DNA of 64,000 nt from Phycisphaerae bacterium (lineage in GTDB: Bacteria > Planctomycetota > Phycisphaerae > Sedimentisphaerales > Anaerobacaceae): positions 60,625-124,624 of the forward strand of contig JAAYBV010000108.1 in the NCBI GenBank assembly GCA_012744475.1. Direction: 5' to 3'. Below, one piece after another: positions 32,977 to 41,543 of the stretch. How positions within the stretch are numbered: the first letter of the stretch is position 1; each line of letters begins with the position of its first letter. Both the position numbers and the translations under genes were made by a program. Below the pieces are notes generated by a model. The model was not told the DNA's origin. It searched no databases and saw only the letters and a program-made list of their open reading frames with translations.

Positions 32977-35900
32977 ATGTCTTACAGCACGCAAGTCCCA
33001 TTTCCTGGCCTCCGTCGAAACGCACGTTTCGGCGCGCGGACCTGGATCGTCCTGCTGATCCTGACAGCGGCGCCGCTGGTCACCGCCGTGGCACCCGCCA
33101 GCGCCGCCACCTATTATGTGGATGCCACCCAGGGCAATGACAGCTATCCGGGAACGGCCCAGCAACCATGGAAGACCATGGGCAAGGTTCAGAGCATGGT
33201 GGCCCCCGGTGACACGGTCCGAATCCGCACGGGAAGCTACGGCTCTCTGGCACTGACCGGCACCAGCCCATGCGGCAGTTCCTGGAGTGCCCCGATAAAG
33301 TACGTCGCAGACACGGGACAGACCCCGACATTCTCCCGCATATCTGTCACAGGCGTGACGCGCAGTTGGTATCTGGTGTTCGACGGCCTGACGGTGGCAA
33401 CCGGCCTCACACAGGACGCCATCGCCGTTTTGCTGAAGGACGCCTCGGCGGTCAAGGTCGTCAATTGCCGCATCACGGGGGGCTACGTGCATTATAAGCA
33501 TGCCGGTATGCCCGCGTTCGGAGTCCGCCTTCTGTCGGACACCACAGATTACTACCAGGACGTCACCATCGATGGATGTGAAATCACCGGTTTCACCCGG
33601 GGCATCGGCCTGGGAGGATACGCCGGGACCGGGATCGTCTTCTCGGACAATACCATCTACAATACCGGCGGCAGCGGGATCTTGCTGAATGCCGGCGGCA
33701 CGCGAGAGGGCAAGACCGTCATCGTTTCGGGCAATCACATTTACGACCAGAACCCGACCGTCATACGCATGAACATCTACGGACAGAAGTCCGGCGACTT
33801 CCAGGCCAACGAAGTCGTGACGCAGGCGCAGACCGGAGCTTCCGGAACGGTCGTCTCGCAGTCATCTGAATACATCCAGATCCGACCGACGTCGGCGGCC
33901 GCTTTCGCGACGGGATCGGGCAGGACCATCACCGGGCAGAGCAGCGGCAGAACGCTGGCCAGCCCCACCAAGATCGAATTCGTCGAGGGCGAGCATGGCA
34001 GCGGTTTAGAGATACGCACCCGCAACCTGATCGTCCGAAACAACATCATCCACGACAGCGGAAACACACGAGGTATCCGATGCTATCCGGGACACTACGA
34101 CGGACAGAACGGCCACCCGAGCGGCGGCTACAGCAACATGCTCATCGAGAACAATCTCGTCTATGATACGAAGAACAGCAATGCCGTGGAGTGTCCGGAG
34201 AGCGGCGAGAACTTCGTCTTCCGCAACAACACGGTGATCGGACAGAACCGGGATGGACGAACCGGCCCCTATTACTACGAGGTCGCCCTGTACATCTCAA
34301 CTGTATCGGGCGTCGACGGATCGAGCATGGTCATCGCCAACAACATTCTCGTCGGCATCACGGGAACGCCTCCGGCCAAGGCGACGGTCAAAGGCAACGT
34401 GATGTATGTGATCGGCGACCATCAAACGGGGTGGAAGACCACCGCCAACTACCCCGGTAACATCATTGTCAAGGCAGACGACGGATCGGCTCATCCGAAC
34501 TACTTCGAGGGCTCCGGCAGTTTCTTCGTGGGCGGCGCGCTGTTCGACCAGTACAGCTACATGTTCCCCAGCAACAACACGCACGGCAAGAACCTGAACG
34601 ACGCGTACAAACTGGCCGCCGGCGCCGGGGCTGTCGGATTCGCCAACGCGCAGTACGTTCCCGCCACCGATCTGAATGGGAATTCGAGAAAGGCTCCCCA
34701 CGATGCGGGGTGCTATGTGATCAACTCGGTCACCCCTGCCAATAGGGATTCCGTGTCTGAGCCGGACACAACTCCGAACGACCCACCCTCCAATCGCAGC
34801 CCCGTCCTGGCGGCGGTCGGGAACAAGTCGATCAGCGAGAACGTGCGGTTGACCTTCTCGATCAGCGCAACGGACCCGGACGGAGATTCGATCACGTACT
34901 CCGCGACTGGACTGCCCAGCGGGGCGAGCTTCTCCAACCAGACGTTCAGTTGGACCCCTACATACGCGCAGGCGGGGACCTACCAGGTCACGTTTATCGC
35001 CAATGACGGTCAGAGTCAGGACTCGGAAACGATCACCATCAGCGTGGTCAACGTCAATCGGGCTCCCACGCTCAGTCAAGTCGGGAACCGCTCCGTCGAT
35101 GAGAACCACGCTCTGACGTTTTCCGTTACCGCGAGCGATCCGGATGGAGATGCCATCAGCTACTCGGCCACCGGTCTGCCCTCCGGAGCGAGCTTCGGGG
35201 GCGGCAGCTTCAGTTGGACGCCTTCGTCATCTCAGGTCGGCTCCCATAATGTCACCTTTGTGGCCAGCGACGGGAACAGTCAGGCCAGTGAAACTGTAAC
35301 CATTTTCGTCGTGGGTGCGAGCCCGGACGGCACGGCGCCGGTGGTGGCCCGTTGTTCGCCGGAGCCTGACGCCATTCAGGTGTCGCTGAACAATCTCGTG
35401 ACTCTGCACGTGACCGACCAGGGCAGAGGCGTGAGTCCCGATTCCGTTGCGATTCGAATCGATGGCAACACCATCTACCAGGGCAATATAGACGTCTACC
35501 AGAGTCCGCACGGACGATGCAGTCGATCCGGTACGCCGAATGACTACCGGTTCATCTACCAGACCAGCCAGGCATTCGAGTTCGACCACACGGTCACGGT
35601 GCAGGTCAATGCGGCCGACCGCGCTGGCAACACCATGAACACCCATGCGTACTCCTTCACCACGGAGATGCGTGCGTTCGGAAGCAATCGGACCGTCACC
35701 CGCGACTGCGGTGTGGAGGGATCGAAGAGCAGCCCGGCCACCGTCGGTGATGCGACCGGGAACGTCTGGGTGGTGTGGTGTAACGGTACGGAAGGAAGCC
35801 GGGACATCTATGTGAGCACGATGGCCGCAGAAACGCAGGCCTTTGACACACCGGCGCCCATCACCACCGCGGCTTCCGACCAGTGTCACCCTGACATCGC

Positions 35901-37377
35901 GCAAGACCGCGATGGAGTCCTCTATGTGGTCTGGCAGGACAAACAGCGCGGCAACTGGGACATCTTTGTCGCGATGTCGTCGGACGGAATCACGTGGTCG
36001 CGTCCGATTCCGGTGACCAACTCAGACCACAATGAAACCAATCCGGCGGTGACCACGGACAGCCAGTCGCCCAGCCGGGTGTACATCGCCTGGCAAGACG
36101 ATCGAGACGGCCAGGCCGACATTTTCGCAATCAGCTCGACCAATGCCTTTGCCGACGCCTTGTCTTCCCGTCTGACCAGCGATCCGGCCGACCAGATCGC
36201 GCCGGACGTGGTGGTGGGTGCGGACAACGTCGCCTATGTCGTCTGGACCGATATGAGAAACGGCCAGGCGGATATCTACGGCTCTGCCTCCAACATGTCG
36301 AGCTGGGCCAATGTCCCAATCGTCAAAACGAAAAGCAAACAGACCGATCCCGTCATCGCCTACGACGGAGACTCCTCCATGCTGCACCTGCTGTGGGTGG
36401 ATGATGCTCCGGGGAATGCGGATATCTATCACGCCGCCTTCAATGCCCTGCCGGCCAGCCCTGTCACCGGTACGAGCATCATCGACGATACCTCTCGCGC
36501 CGGCCAGTCTGCCCCTGCCATCGCATGTGCAGCGGGTTCGAGGGTCTTCGCCTGCTGGCAGGACCTGCGTCATGCCCGCCGGCGTACGACGGACACCGAT
36601 CTGTTCATCGCGGAGTTGGGCCCTGGCTCGGCAGGAACCAACATCTTCGTCGGGGACGATGGCACGAATTCCGGCCAGCGTGAGCCGGCCATCGGTGTCG
36701 ACAGCTACAACAACCCTTATGTCGTCTGGACGGACGCGCGTAGCTCGCGCACCGAGATCTACAGCACAGCAACTACGTTCGTCGATCCGATTCCGCTGGA
36801 TGCCAAGCAGGTCGTCGCCTCGGTAGGCGCCACGATCGGTGTTGATCCGGCGGCCATTGATGAGCCGGACGACGTGTCCATCATTGTTCCGCCGGGAGCG
36901 TGTCAGTCCGACGTGCGGATCTCCATCTCCCGGATTCTGAATCCACCGGTGGCGCCGGCCGAATGCCTCGGCAGCTATGACTTCGGTCCCAGCGGCGTCG
37001 ACTTTGACGTGCCGGTGACCGTGACGATCCCCTACCGCTTCAGCGGAACGGGCGGCTCGGCGAAACCTTATTGGTACGATTCGCTCACCGGAGCCTTGAG
37101 CCAGAGCGGCATCACCGATATCGAGAACATTGTGATCAACGAAAACCTCAGTGCCCTGCGGTTCAAGACCACACACTTCACGCCGTTTTACCTGGTGGCC
37201 TCCGATCCGGAGCCCGAAGACAGCGACGAATTCCCCGGGGGATGCTCGGTTTCTGCCACCGGCCACGGCTCGCCGAAAGAACTGGTCGTGCCCTACTCCA
37301 TCGTTGCACTCGTGATGGCCGTTCTGAGGCGACGGGACCGGAGAAGACGGCATTCTCTCGAAACGACCGAAGGATAA
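32977..37377 (+). CDS. Large secreted surface protein: beta-helix, Ig-like repeats, propeller-like repeats, Cys-containing C-terminal sorting tail
   Basis: ATG 32977 has a GGGGGA ribosome binding site; the longer frame from 32944 was rejected. A signal peptide ends about 'APASA' (residue 43). Residues ~45-590 are a right-handed parallel beta-helix ('NTIYNTGGSGILLNAGG', 'IENNLVYDTKNSNAV'). Two putative Ig (He_PIG) repeats follow ('DPDGDSITYSATGLPSGASF' and 'DPDGDAISYSATGLPSGASF'), then an Ig-like domain, and then many ~60-residue repeats with 'YVVWQDKQRGNWDIF'-type motifs suggesting beta-propeller blades. The C-terminus is tripartite: 'FPGGCS' (Cys1423), a hydrophobic segment (~1436-1450) and an Arg cluster ('RRRDRRRRH'). 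This is the layout of sorting signals such as MYXO-, JDVT- or Synergist-CTERM. The next gene encodes a candidate processing protease. Ligand or substrate unknown. Confidence 0.9.
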   Translation: MSYSTQVPFPGLRRNARFGARTWIVLLILTAAPLVTAVAPASAATYYVDATQGNDSYPGTAQQPWKTMGKVQSMVAPGDTVRIRTGSYGSLALTGTSPCGSSWSAPIKYVADTGQTPTFSRISVTGVTRSWYLVFDGLTVATGLTQDAIAVLLKDASAVKVVNCRITGGYVHYKHAGMPAFGVRLLSDTTDYYQDVTIDGCEITGFTRGIGLGGYAGTGIVFSDNTIYNTGGSGILLNAGGTREGKTVIVSGNHIYDQNPTVIRMNIYGQKSGDFQANEVVTQAQTGASGTVVSQSSEYIQIRPTSAAAFATGSGRTITGQSSGRTLASPTKIEFVEGEHGSGLEIRTRNLIVRNNIIHDSGNTRGIRCYPGHYDGQNGHPSGGYSNMLIENNLVYDTKNSNAVECPESGENFVFRNNTVIGQNRDGRTGPYYYEVALYISTVSGVDGSSMVIANNILVGITGTPPAKATVKGNVMYVIGDHQTGWKTTANYPGNIIVKADDGSAHPNYFEGSGSFFVGGALFDQYSYMFPSNNTHGKNLNDAYKLAAGAGAVGFANAQYVPATDLNGNSRKAPHDAGCYVINSVTPANRDSVSEPDTTPNDPPSNRSPVLAAVGNKSISENVRLTFSISATDPDGDSITYSATGLPSGASFSNQTFSWTPTYAQAGTYQVTFIANDGQSQDSETITISVVNVNRAPTLSQVGNRSVDENHALTFSVTASDPDGDAISYSATGLPSGASFGGGSFSWTPSSSQVGSHNVTFVASDGNSQASETVTIFVVGASPDGTAPVVARCSPEPDAIQVSLNNLVTLHVTDQGRGVSPDSVAIRIDGNTIYQGNIDVYQSPHGRCSRSGTPNDYRFIYQTSQAFEFDHTVTVQVNAADRAGNTMNTHAYSFTTEMRAFGSNRTVTRDCGVEGSKSSPATVGDATGNVWVVWCNGTEGSRDIYVSTMAAETQAFDTPAPITTAASDQCHPDIAQDRDGVLYVVWQDKQRGNWDIFVAMSSDGITWSRPIPVTNSDHNETNPAVTTDSQSPSRVYIAWQDDRDGQADIFAISSTNAFADALSSRLTSDPADQIAPDVVVGADNVAYVVWTDMRNGQADIYGSASNMSSWANVPIVKTKSKQTDPVIAYDGDSSMLHLLWVDDAPGNADIYHAAFNALPASPVTGTSIIDDTSRAGQSAPAIACAAGSRVFACWQDLRHARRRTTDTDLFIAELGPGSAGTNIFVGDDGTNSGQREPAIGVDSYNNPYVVWTDARSSRTEIYSTATTFVDPIPLDAKQVVASVGATIGVDPAAIDEPDDVSIIVPPGACQSDVRISISRILNPPVAPAECLGSYDFGPSGVDFDVPVTVTIPYRFSGTGGSAKPYWYDSLTGALSQSGITDIENIVINENLSALRFKTTHFTPFYLVASDPEPEDSDEFPGGCSVSATGHGSPKELVVPYSIVALVMAVLRRRDRRRRHSLETTEG

Positions 37378-37384
37378 CAACTGA

Positions 37385-38122
37385 ATGGATTCCTCGCGCG
37401 TACAATCCGGCCCGGCCGGCTCGGCGTCACTCGTCGAGCCGGCCGGCCCTCTTTGCGACCATGGCATCCAGCATCCGGCTCGGCTGGCGGCCGAGACGGC
37501 CCTGGTCACCGCCGGCGTGTTCCTGGCGGCACGCCTTGTCTGCATGGGACCGGTCGCCGGGCTCCAGTGGCTCCTGATCCCCGCCATTCTCGTGGCGGCT
37601 GCCTTGCTCCCCACATGGACGACGCGACGCGAATTCCCGCGCATCGGCCTTGACCATGTCCGACAGACACTCTGGACTGTCATCACGGTTTTCGTCTGTG
37701 TCCTGCCCATCACATTCGCGGGAATCTGGATTGCAGTACGCTTGCGCCTTCCCATTCCCTTGCGACCGGCCATCGACGCTCAAGACGGCTGGCTGGCCTG
37801 GCCGCTCTATCAGCTCTTGTATGTCGCGGTCGCCGAGGAGCTGTTCTTTCGCGGCTATCTGCAGGCCAACGTCATGCGGTTACTCGCCGCCCGTCCATGG
37901 CGATCGCGCACCGTTCCGCAGTCCATCGCCATCGTCACCTCCGCAGGCTGCTTTGCGCTCGCCCACGTCTTCGTACAGGGTGACGTCGTGGCCCTCGTAA
38001 CGTTCCTGCCCGGCCTCCTTTTCGCTTGGCTGTTCATTCGCACCCGCTCGCTGCTGGGCCCCATCCTGCTGCATGGGCTCGCCAACATCAGTTACGGGAT
38101 CATGGCACTGATGCTTGCGTAG
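37385..38122 (+). CDS. CPBP (Rce1-like) intramembrane glutamic protease, candidate sorting protease
   Basis: The 245-residue polytopic protein has the CPBP/CAAX-protease signature: 'EELFFRGYL' (Glu151, Glu152, Arg156), 'FALAHVFV' (His194) and 'LLHGLANI' (His230, Asn234). These proteases cut within membranes. Members called myxosortases (MrtX, MrtC, MrtP, MrtJ, MrtS, MrtA) are predicted to process Cys-containing C-terminal sorting signals. This gene starts 7 bases after the stop of a protein with exactly such a tail and precedes the T2SS operon. The ATG is preceded by GAAGGA. Unusually, codons ~10-21 form a strong GC-rich hairpin. The family call is secure; the sorting role is inferred from adjacency. 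Confidence 0.88.
   Translation: MDSSRVQSGPAGSASLVEPAGPLCDHGIQHPARLAAETALVTAGVFLAARLVCMGPVAGLQWLLIPAILVAAALLPTWTTRREFPRIGLDHVRQTLWTVITVFVCVLPITFAGIWIAVRLRLPIPLRPAIDAQDGWLAWPLYQLLYVAVAEELFFRGYLQANVMRLLAARPWRSRTVPQSIAIVTSAGCFALAHVFVQGDVVALVTFLPGLLFAWLFIRTRSLLGPILLHGLANISYGIMALMLA
37412..37446 (+). promoter_or_regulatory. 12-bp hairpin at the start of the CPBP protease gene (possible attenuator)
   Basis: The arms CCGGCCGGCTCG (37412-37423) and CGAGCCGGCCGG (37435-37446) pair perfectly around an 11-base loop, with CCCTCTTT just after. The hairpin begins 35 bases after the stop of the big surface protein gene and is inside the first codons of the protease. It may lower protease expression relative to the substrate, by weak termination or by hindering translation. 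Effect inferred only. Confidence 0.5.
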
Positions 38123-38309
38123 CCGCACGCTCGCAACCTGGCCAGCACCCCTGCACGGGCCACCCTCGCCCGATAATATACATCTCGCCGTTACATCGCT
38201 CTACTTATCCGACCATCCACCGCCCTCTCACTCCTCCGTGTCAAGTGGCCACCCTCCCAGGACGATAGAGTCAGCAGCGATCAGAGTACGTTTTTGGGAA
38301 AGATGACAG

Positions 38310-39188
38310 ATGAACGACAGGCAGATATCGAGGCTGTTCTGGGGAGCCAAGGCCCTGCTCGTCGCCGCCTTGCTGTATGTGGCGATCGAGGCAATTTGGC
38401 GCCCCTCTGAGCCAGCGCCCGGACTGAAGCCGAAGGCCGTCTCGGGCGGCGAACGCGTCTCCAACGAAACCGGGCGGGCGCCAGACTCCCAGCCGGTTGC
38501 CGACTATTCCGTCATCGTCGAGAGCGGCCTGTTCGGGGCCACGGATCAGACGAACGCTTCGCCGGCCTTGTCGTCCCCGCCGGCCGGCCCCCTGCGTTCG
38601 GCCGAAGCCCTCGGGCTGCGACTGGTGGGCATCGTGGCGGGCGGTCCCGCGACGTCCCGCGCCATCATCGAAGACATGGCCACCCAGGCAACCAGCCCGT
38701 ACAGGATCGGCGATGCCATCGCGTCCGCCACGATCCAGTCCATCGAATCGGACCGAGTCGTTCTGATCCACAACGGACAGAGCAAGGTGCTGGTGCTGCA
38801 TGCCGGCCGAGCCGCCAAAGGCCCGGCGCCGTTCGACGCCAACGACGTCGGTCAGGCGAATCCGCAGCGGCCTCTCGAGGCGGTCCAACCACCCTCTGCC
38901 CCTTCCGCTCGCCTCGGGTATGTGGAGGATTTGTTCCGCAGTGCCACGATCGAGCCGTACGTGAAGAACGGACGCACGGAAGGACTGAGAATCACCGGTC
39001 TCGAACAGAGCCCACTGGCCGCAATCGTCGGGTTGAGGAATGGCGACATCGTTCAGACCGTCAACGGCCAGAGTCTCGACAGCAAACAGAAAGCATTCCA
39101 GGTCCTTAAGAAGGCCAGAACGCAGTCCACTATCAACATGCAACTGCTGCGGAACGGCAAGACCAAAGACCTGTCACTGGACTTGTGA
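38310..39188 (+). CDS. gspC: GspC-like T2SS inner-membrane clamp protein with PDZ domain
   Basis: The 292-residue protein has one N-terminal membrane segment (about residues 9-27), a proline-rich linker, an HR-type domain ('ALGLRLVGIVAGGPATSRAI', 'YRIGDAIASATIQSI', 'VVLIHNGQSKVLVL'), and a C-terminal PDZ domain ('GLRITGLEQSPLAAIVGLRN' then 'GDIVQTVNGQSLDS'). GspC links the inner-membrane platform to the secretin and recognises substrates. It opens the T2SS operon, about 190 bases after the CPBP protease; GGGAAAG serves as ribosome binding site. The intervening 38123-38309 holds no gene or clear promoter. Confidence 0.9.
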   Translation: MNDRQISRLFWGAKALLVAALLYVAIEAIWRPSEPAPGLKPKAVSGGERVSNETGRAPDSQPVADYSVIVESGLFGATDQTNASPALSSPPAGPLRSAEALGLRLVGIVAGGPATSRAIIEDMATQATSPYRIGDAIASATIQSIESDRVVLIHNGQSKVLVLHAGRAAKGPAPFDANDVGQANPQRPLEAVQPPSAPSARLGYVEDLFRSATIEPYVKNGRTEGLRITGLEQSPLAAIVGLRNGDIVQTVNGQSLDSKQKAFQVLKKARTQSTINMQLLRNGKTKDLSLDL

Positions 39189-39204
39189 GATAGCGGAGAA
39201 CACT

Positions 39205-41487
39205 TTGAATACGAAACGCCACAACCCCTCGATAGACTCTTCATGCCGGGCGCACGTCGCCCGGGCGCACGTGGTTCGTCAATTCGGCCCACCGGTCATG
39301 GCCTTGTGCATCCTTGCCCTGACATGTATCGGCTGTGGCGGACGCGCCGTCTCGTCCAGCGAGGTCGGTCCGATCCAGCCGCATGGGCGAGCCCGACAGA
39401 GAGCCGCTCACCCAATCGATGAGCCGCCGACCCCGGTGGTCGAATCCCCGTCCGATCTCGCTCCGACGACGTCCGAGGCCGAGACGCGCAATGTCGTCGC
39501 CTCCCAGCCGCCGACGATGCCGACCTGGAGTATTCCACAGGCTACGACGGTGGAATCGGAAGTCTGGACGACTGTCCCGGAAGTTGTGGAGACTCCGATC
39601 GAAAGAATGCCCCCGCCCCAGCGCATCTCCATCGGCGCCAGCGAGTCCGCCGCGTCGCCTGCTCCTGTCCCGGACGGCGGTTCCGCCGCGTCCCCCGAAC
39701 CATCACGCGGACGTGACGAAATGGTGCAGGTCAACTTCGAGGACGTGGATATCCGGATCGTCCTGAAAACCATCGGTGAGATCACAGGCATCAATTTCAT
39801 CCCGCACCAGAGCGTCAGCGGGACCGTGACGGTGATGTCGCCAACGCCGGTTCCATTGGGGGAGATCTACCCGTTTCTCCAGTCGATCCTGGACGTGGCT
39901 GGATACGCCGCGGTCGAAACAGACAACGCGGTGAAGATCGTCCCGAAAGCCGAGGCCAGTAAACGCAATCTCGATGTGCGCATCGGCGCTGATCCCGAGA
40001 CGATTCCGAAGAGCGATACGATGGTCACGCAGATCCTCCCGCTGAAGTACGCCGACGCGGCCGAGATCAGCCAGATCGTTCAGCCGCTGCTGTCGACAGG
40101 GGCCCTGATGGCGACCTATCCAAAGACCAATTCGATCATGGTCACGGATACGTCCGCCAACATCCACCACATCGCGCAGATCGTCGCGCAGCTCGACGTG
40201 GAGGGCTCCCGAGAGAACGTGCTGCTGTTTCCGTTGACCTACGCTTCCGCCCAGGTGCTCAGCGAACAGATCATGCAGATCCTGGACGAAAACCAGGCCG
40301 TTGCCTCCGCAGCCGGCCGGACACGGTCTACGCCGGCCGTGGGCCAGCGCACCAAAGTCCTGCCGGACGATCGGACCAACGCCCTGATCGTCGTGGGCGA
40401 CACACAGGATATCGACACGATCCGGCGGCTCGTCGCCCAGCTCGACGTCGAACGGCCGACCAACGCCGGCAACGTCCACGTGACCTATCTGAAGAACGCC
40501 GACGCCAATGATGTGGCGCCCGCGTTGGAGGCGGCGCTGGCCGGAATGCGGGTGACCGACCCGGCCGATACGCGACTGCCGATCCAGGTGACCGCCGATC
40601 CGAGCACGAACTCGCTCATCATCGTGGCCTCCCCTCAGGACTTTGCCATGATCTCACAGATCGTCGAGAAGCTCGATATCGTTCGCGAGCAGGTCCTGGT
40701 CGAGATGACGATCCTGGAGATCGGCGAAGACACTCTGAAGGAACTGGGCGTCGACTGGGCAACGCTGGATGAGGCCGTCTCCGACAGCGTCCGTGGCTTT
40801 GCGGCAACGAACCTGGGACCCTTCGTCAACTATGCCCGCGGCGACCTCGAAGGTCTCGCCGTGGGCGCCTGGAAAGGCGACAACATCGGCGCGTTGCTGC
40901 AAGCGCTGCAAAAGGAGTCCGGAGTCAATATCCTTTCGACGCCGCACGTCCTGACGTCGAATCACCGCACGGCCAAGATTGTCGTGGGCGAAAACACCCC
41001 GTTCGTCGTCCAGTCGCGCATCACCGAGACGACGGACCTCCTTACGCCCACCGTGATCAAGCAGTACGAATACAAGGACGTGGGCATCACGCTGGAGATC
41101 ACGCCGCACGTCAACCAAGGCGGGCCCGTGCGACTCCAGATCGACAGCGAATTCACGAAGCTGGTCGAGAGTGTGACCGCCTCGTCGTCGGATACGCCGA
41201 CCACCGCCAAGCGCAGCGCCCAGACGATCGTCACGATGAACAGCGGCAACACCGTGGTCATCGGCGGCCTGATCCGGGACGACAAGACGCAGGTCCAGAA
41301 CAAGGTCCCGCTCGTCGGCGACGTGCCCGTGGTCGGGAATCTGTTCCGATGGCAGCGAGACCGCGTGCAGAAGACGAACCTGCTGATCTTCATCACCCCG
41401 TACGTAATGACCAGCCAGGAGGAGCTGCAACAGGTGACGGAGCAGAAGAGGGAACAGATGCTTCCGCTTCTGGAAAACAGTCGCTGA
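39205..41487 (+). CDS. gspD: GspD secretin of the type II secretion system
   Basis: The protein has a proline-rich N-terminal region, an STN-like domain ('NFEDVDIRIVLKTIGEITGI'), three secretin N-domains ('ILPLKYADAAEISQIVQPLL', 'LFPLTYASAQVLSEQIMQIL', 'VTYLKNADANDVAPALEAAL'), and the secretin core with 'VLVEMTILEIGEDTLKELGV' and 'PLVGDVPVVGNLFRWQRDRV'. It forms the outer-membrane channel. TTG 39205, with GGAG upstream, is the preferred start because an ATG at 39040 lies deep inside gspC and the one at 39298 lacks a ribosome binding site. A hydrophobic stretch ending 'ALTCIGC' suggests a lipoprotein signal, with Cys at residue 44 of this start. Confidence 0.93.
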   Translation: MNTKRHNPSIDSSCRAHVARAHVVRQFGPPVMALCILALTCIGCGGRAVSSSEVGPIQPHGRARQRAAHPIDEPPTPVVESPSDLAPTTSEAETRNVVASQPPTMPTWSIPQATTVESEVWTTVPEVVETPIERMPPPQRISIGASESAASPAPVPDGGSAASPEPSRGRDEMVQVNFEDVDIRIVLKTIGEITGINFIPHQSVSGTVTVMSPTPVPLGEIYPFLQSILDVAGYAAVETDNAVKIVPKAEASKRNLDVRIGADPETIPKSDTMVTQILPLKYADAAEISQIVQPLLSTGALMATYPKTNSIMVTDTSANIHHIAQIVAQLDVEGSRENVLLFPLTYASAQVLSEQIMQILDENQAVASAAGRTRSTPAVGQRTKVLPDDRTNALIVVGDTQDIDTIRRLVAQLDVERPTNAGNVHVTYLKNADANDVAPALEAALAGMRVTDPADTRLPIQVTADPSTNSLIIVASPQDFAMISQIVEKLDIVREQVLVEMTILEIGEDTLKELGVDWATLDEAVSDSVRGFAATNLGPFVNYARGDLEGLAVGAWKGDNIGALLQALQKESGVNILSTPHVLTSNHRTAKIVVGENTPFVVQSRITETTDLLTPTVIKQYEYKDVGITLEITPHVNQGGPVRLQIDSEFTKLVESVTASSSDTPTTAKRSAQTIVTMNSGNTVVIGGLIRDDKTQVQNKVPLVGDVPVVGNLFRWQRDRVQKTNLLIFITPYVMTSQEELQQVTEQKREQMLPLLENSR

Positions 41488-41543
41488 TCCCTGGGGGTCG
41501 GACAATCCGTACGTGGATCGCATCCGTGCGAGGAGGTTGATTC

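Noticed and set aside
32656..33738. 360-codon minus-strand frame crossing the divergent intergenic region
   Set aside because: It runs opposite the start of the surface protein gene and across its regulatory region, with no domain signal or ribosome binding site.
34801..35310. Repeated Ig-like segments considered as a nucleotide-level tandem repeat or recombination hotspot
   Set aside because: The similarity is at protein level (two He_PIG-like domains) and is normal for surface proteins.
37230..37377. PEP-CTERM signal on the surface protein
   Set aside because: The tail has no Val-Pro-Glu-Pro motif; it has GGCS plus a hydrophobic stretch and Arg cluster, so it fits the Cys-containing sorting class instead.
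36022..37773. 583-codon minus-strand frame opposite the surface protein and protease genes
   Set aside because: It spans two real genes on the other strand and is dominated by composition-driven residues.
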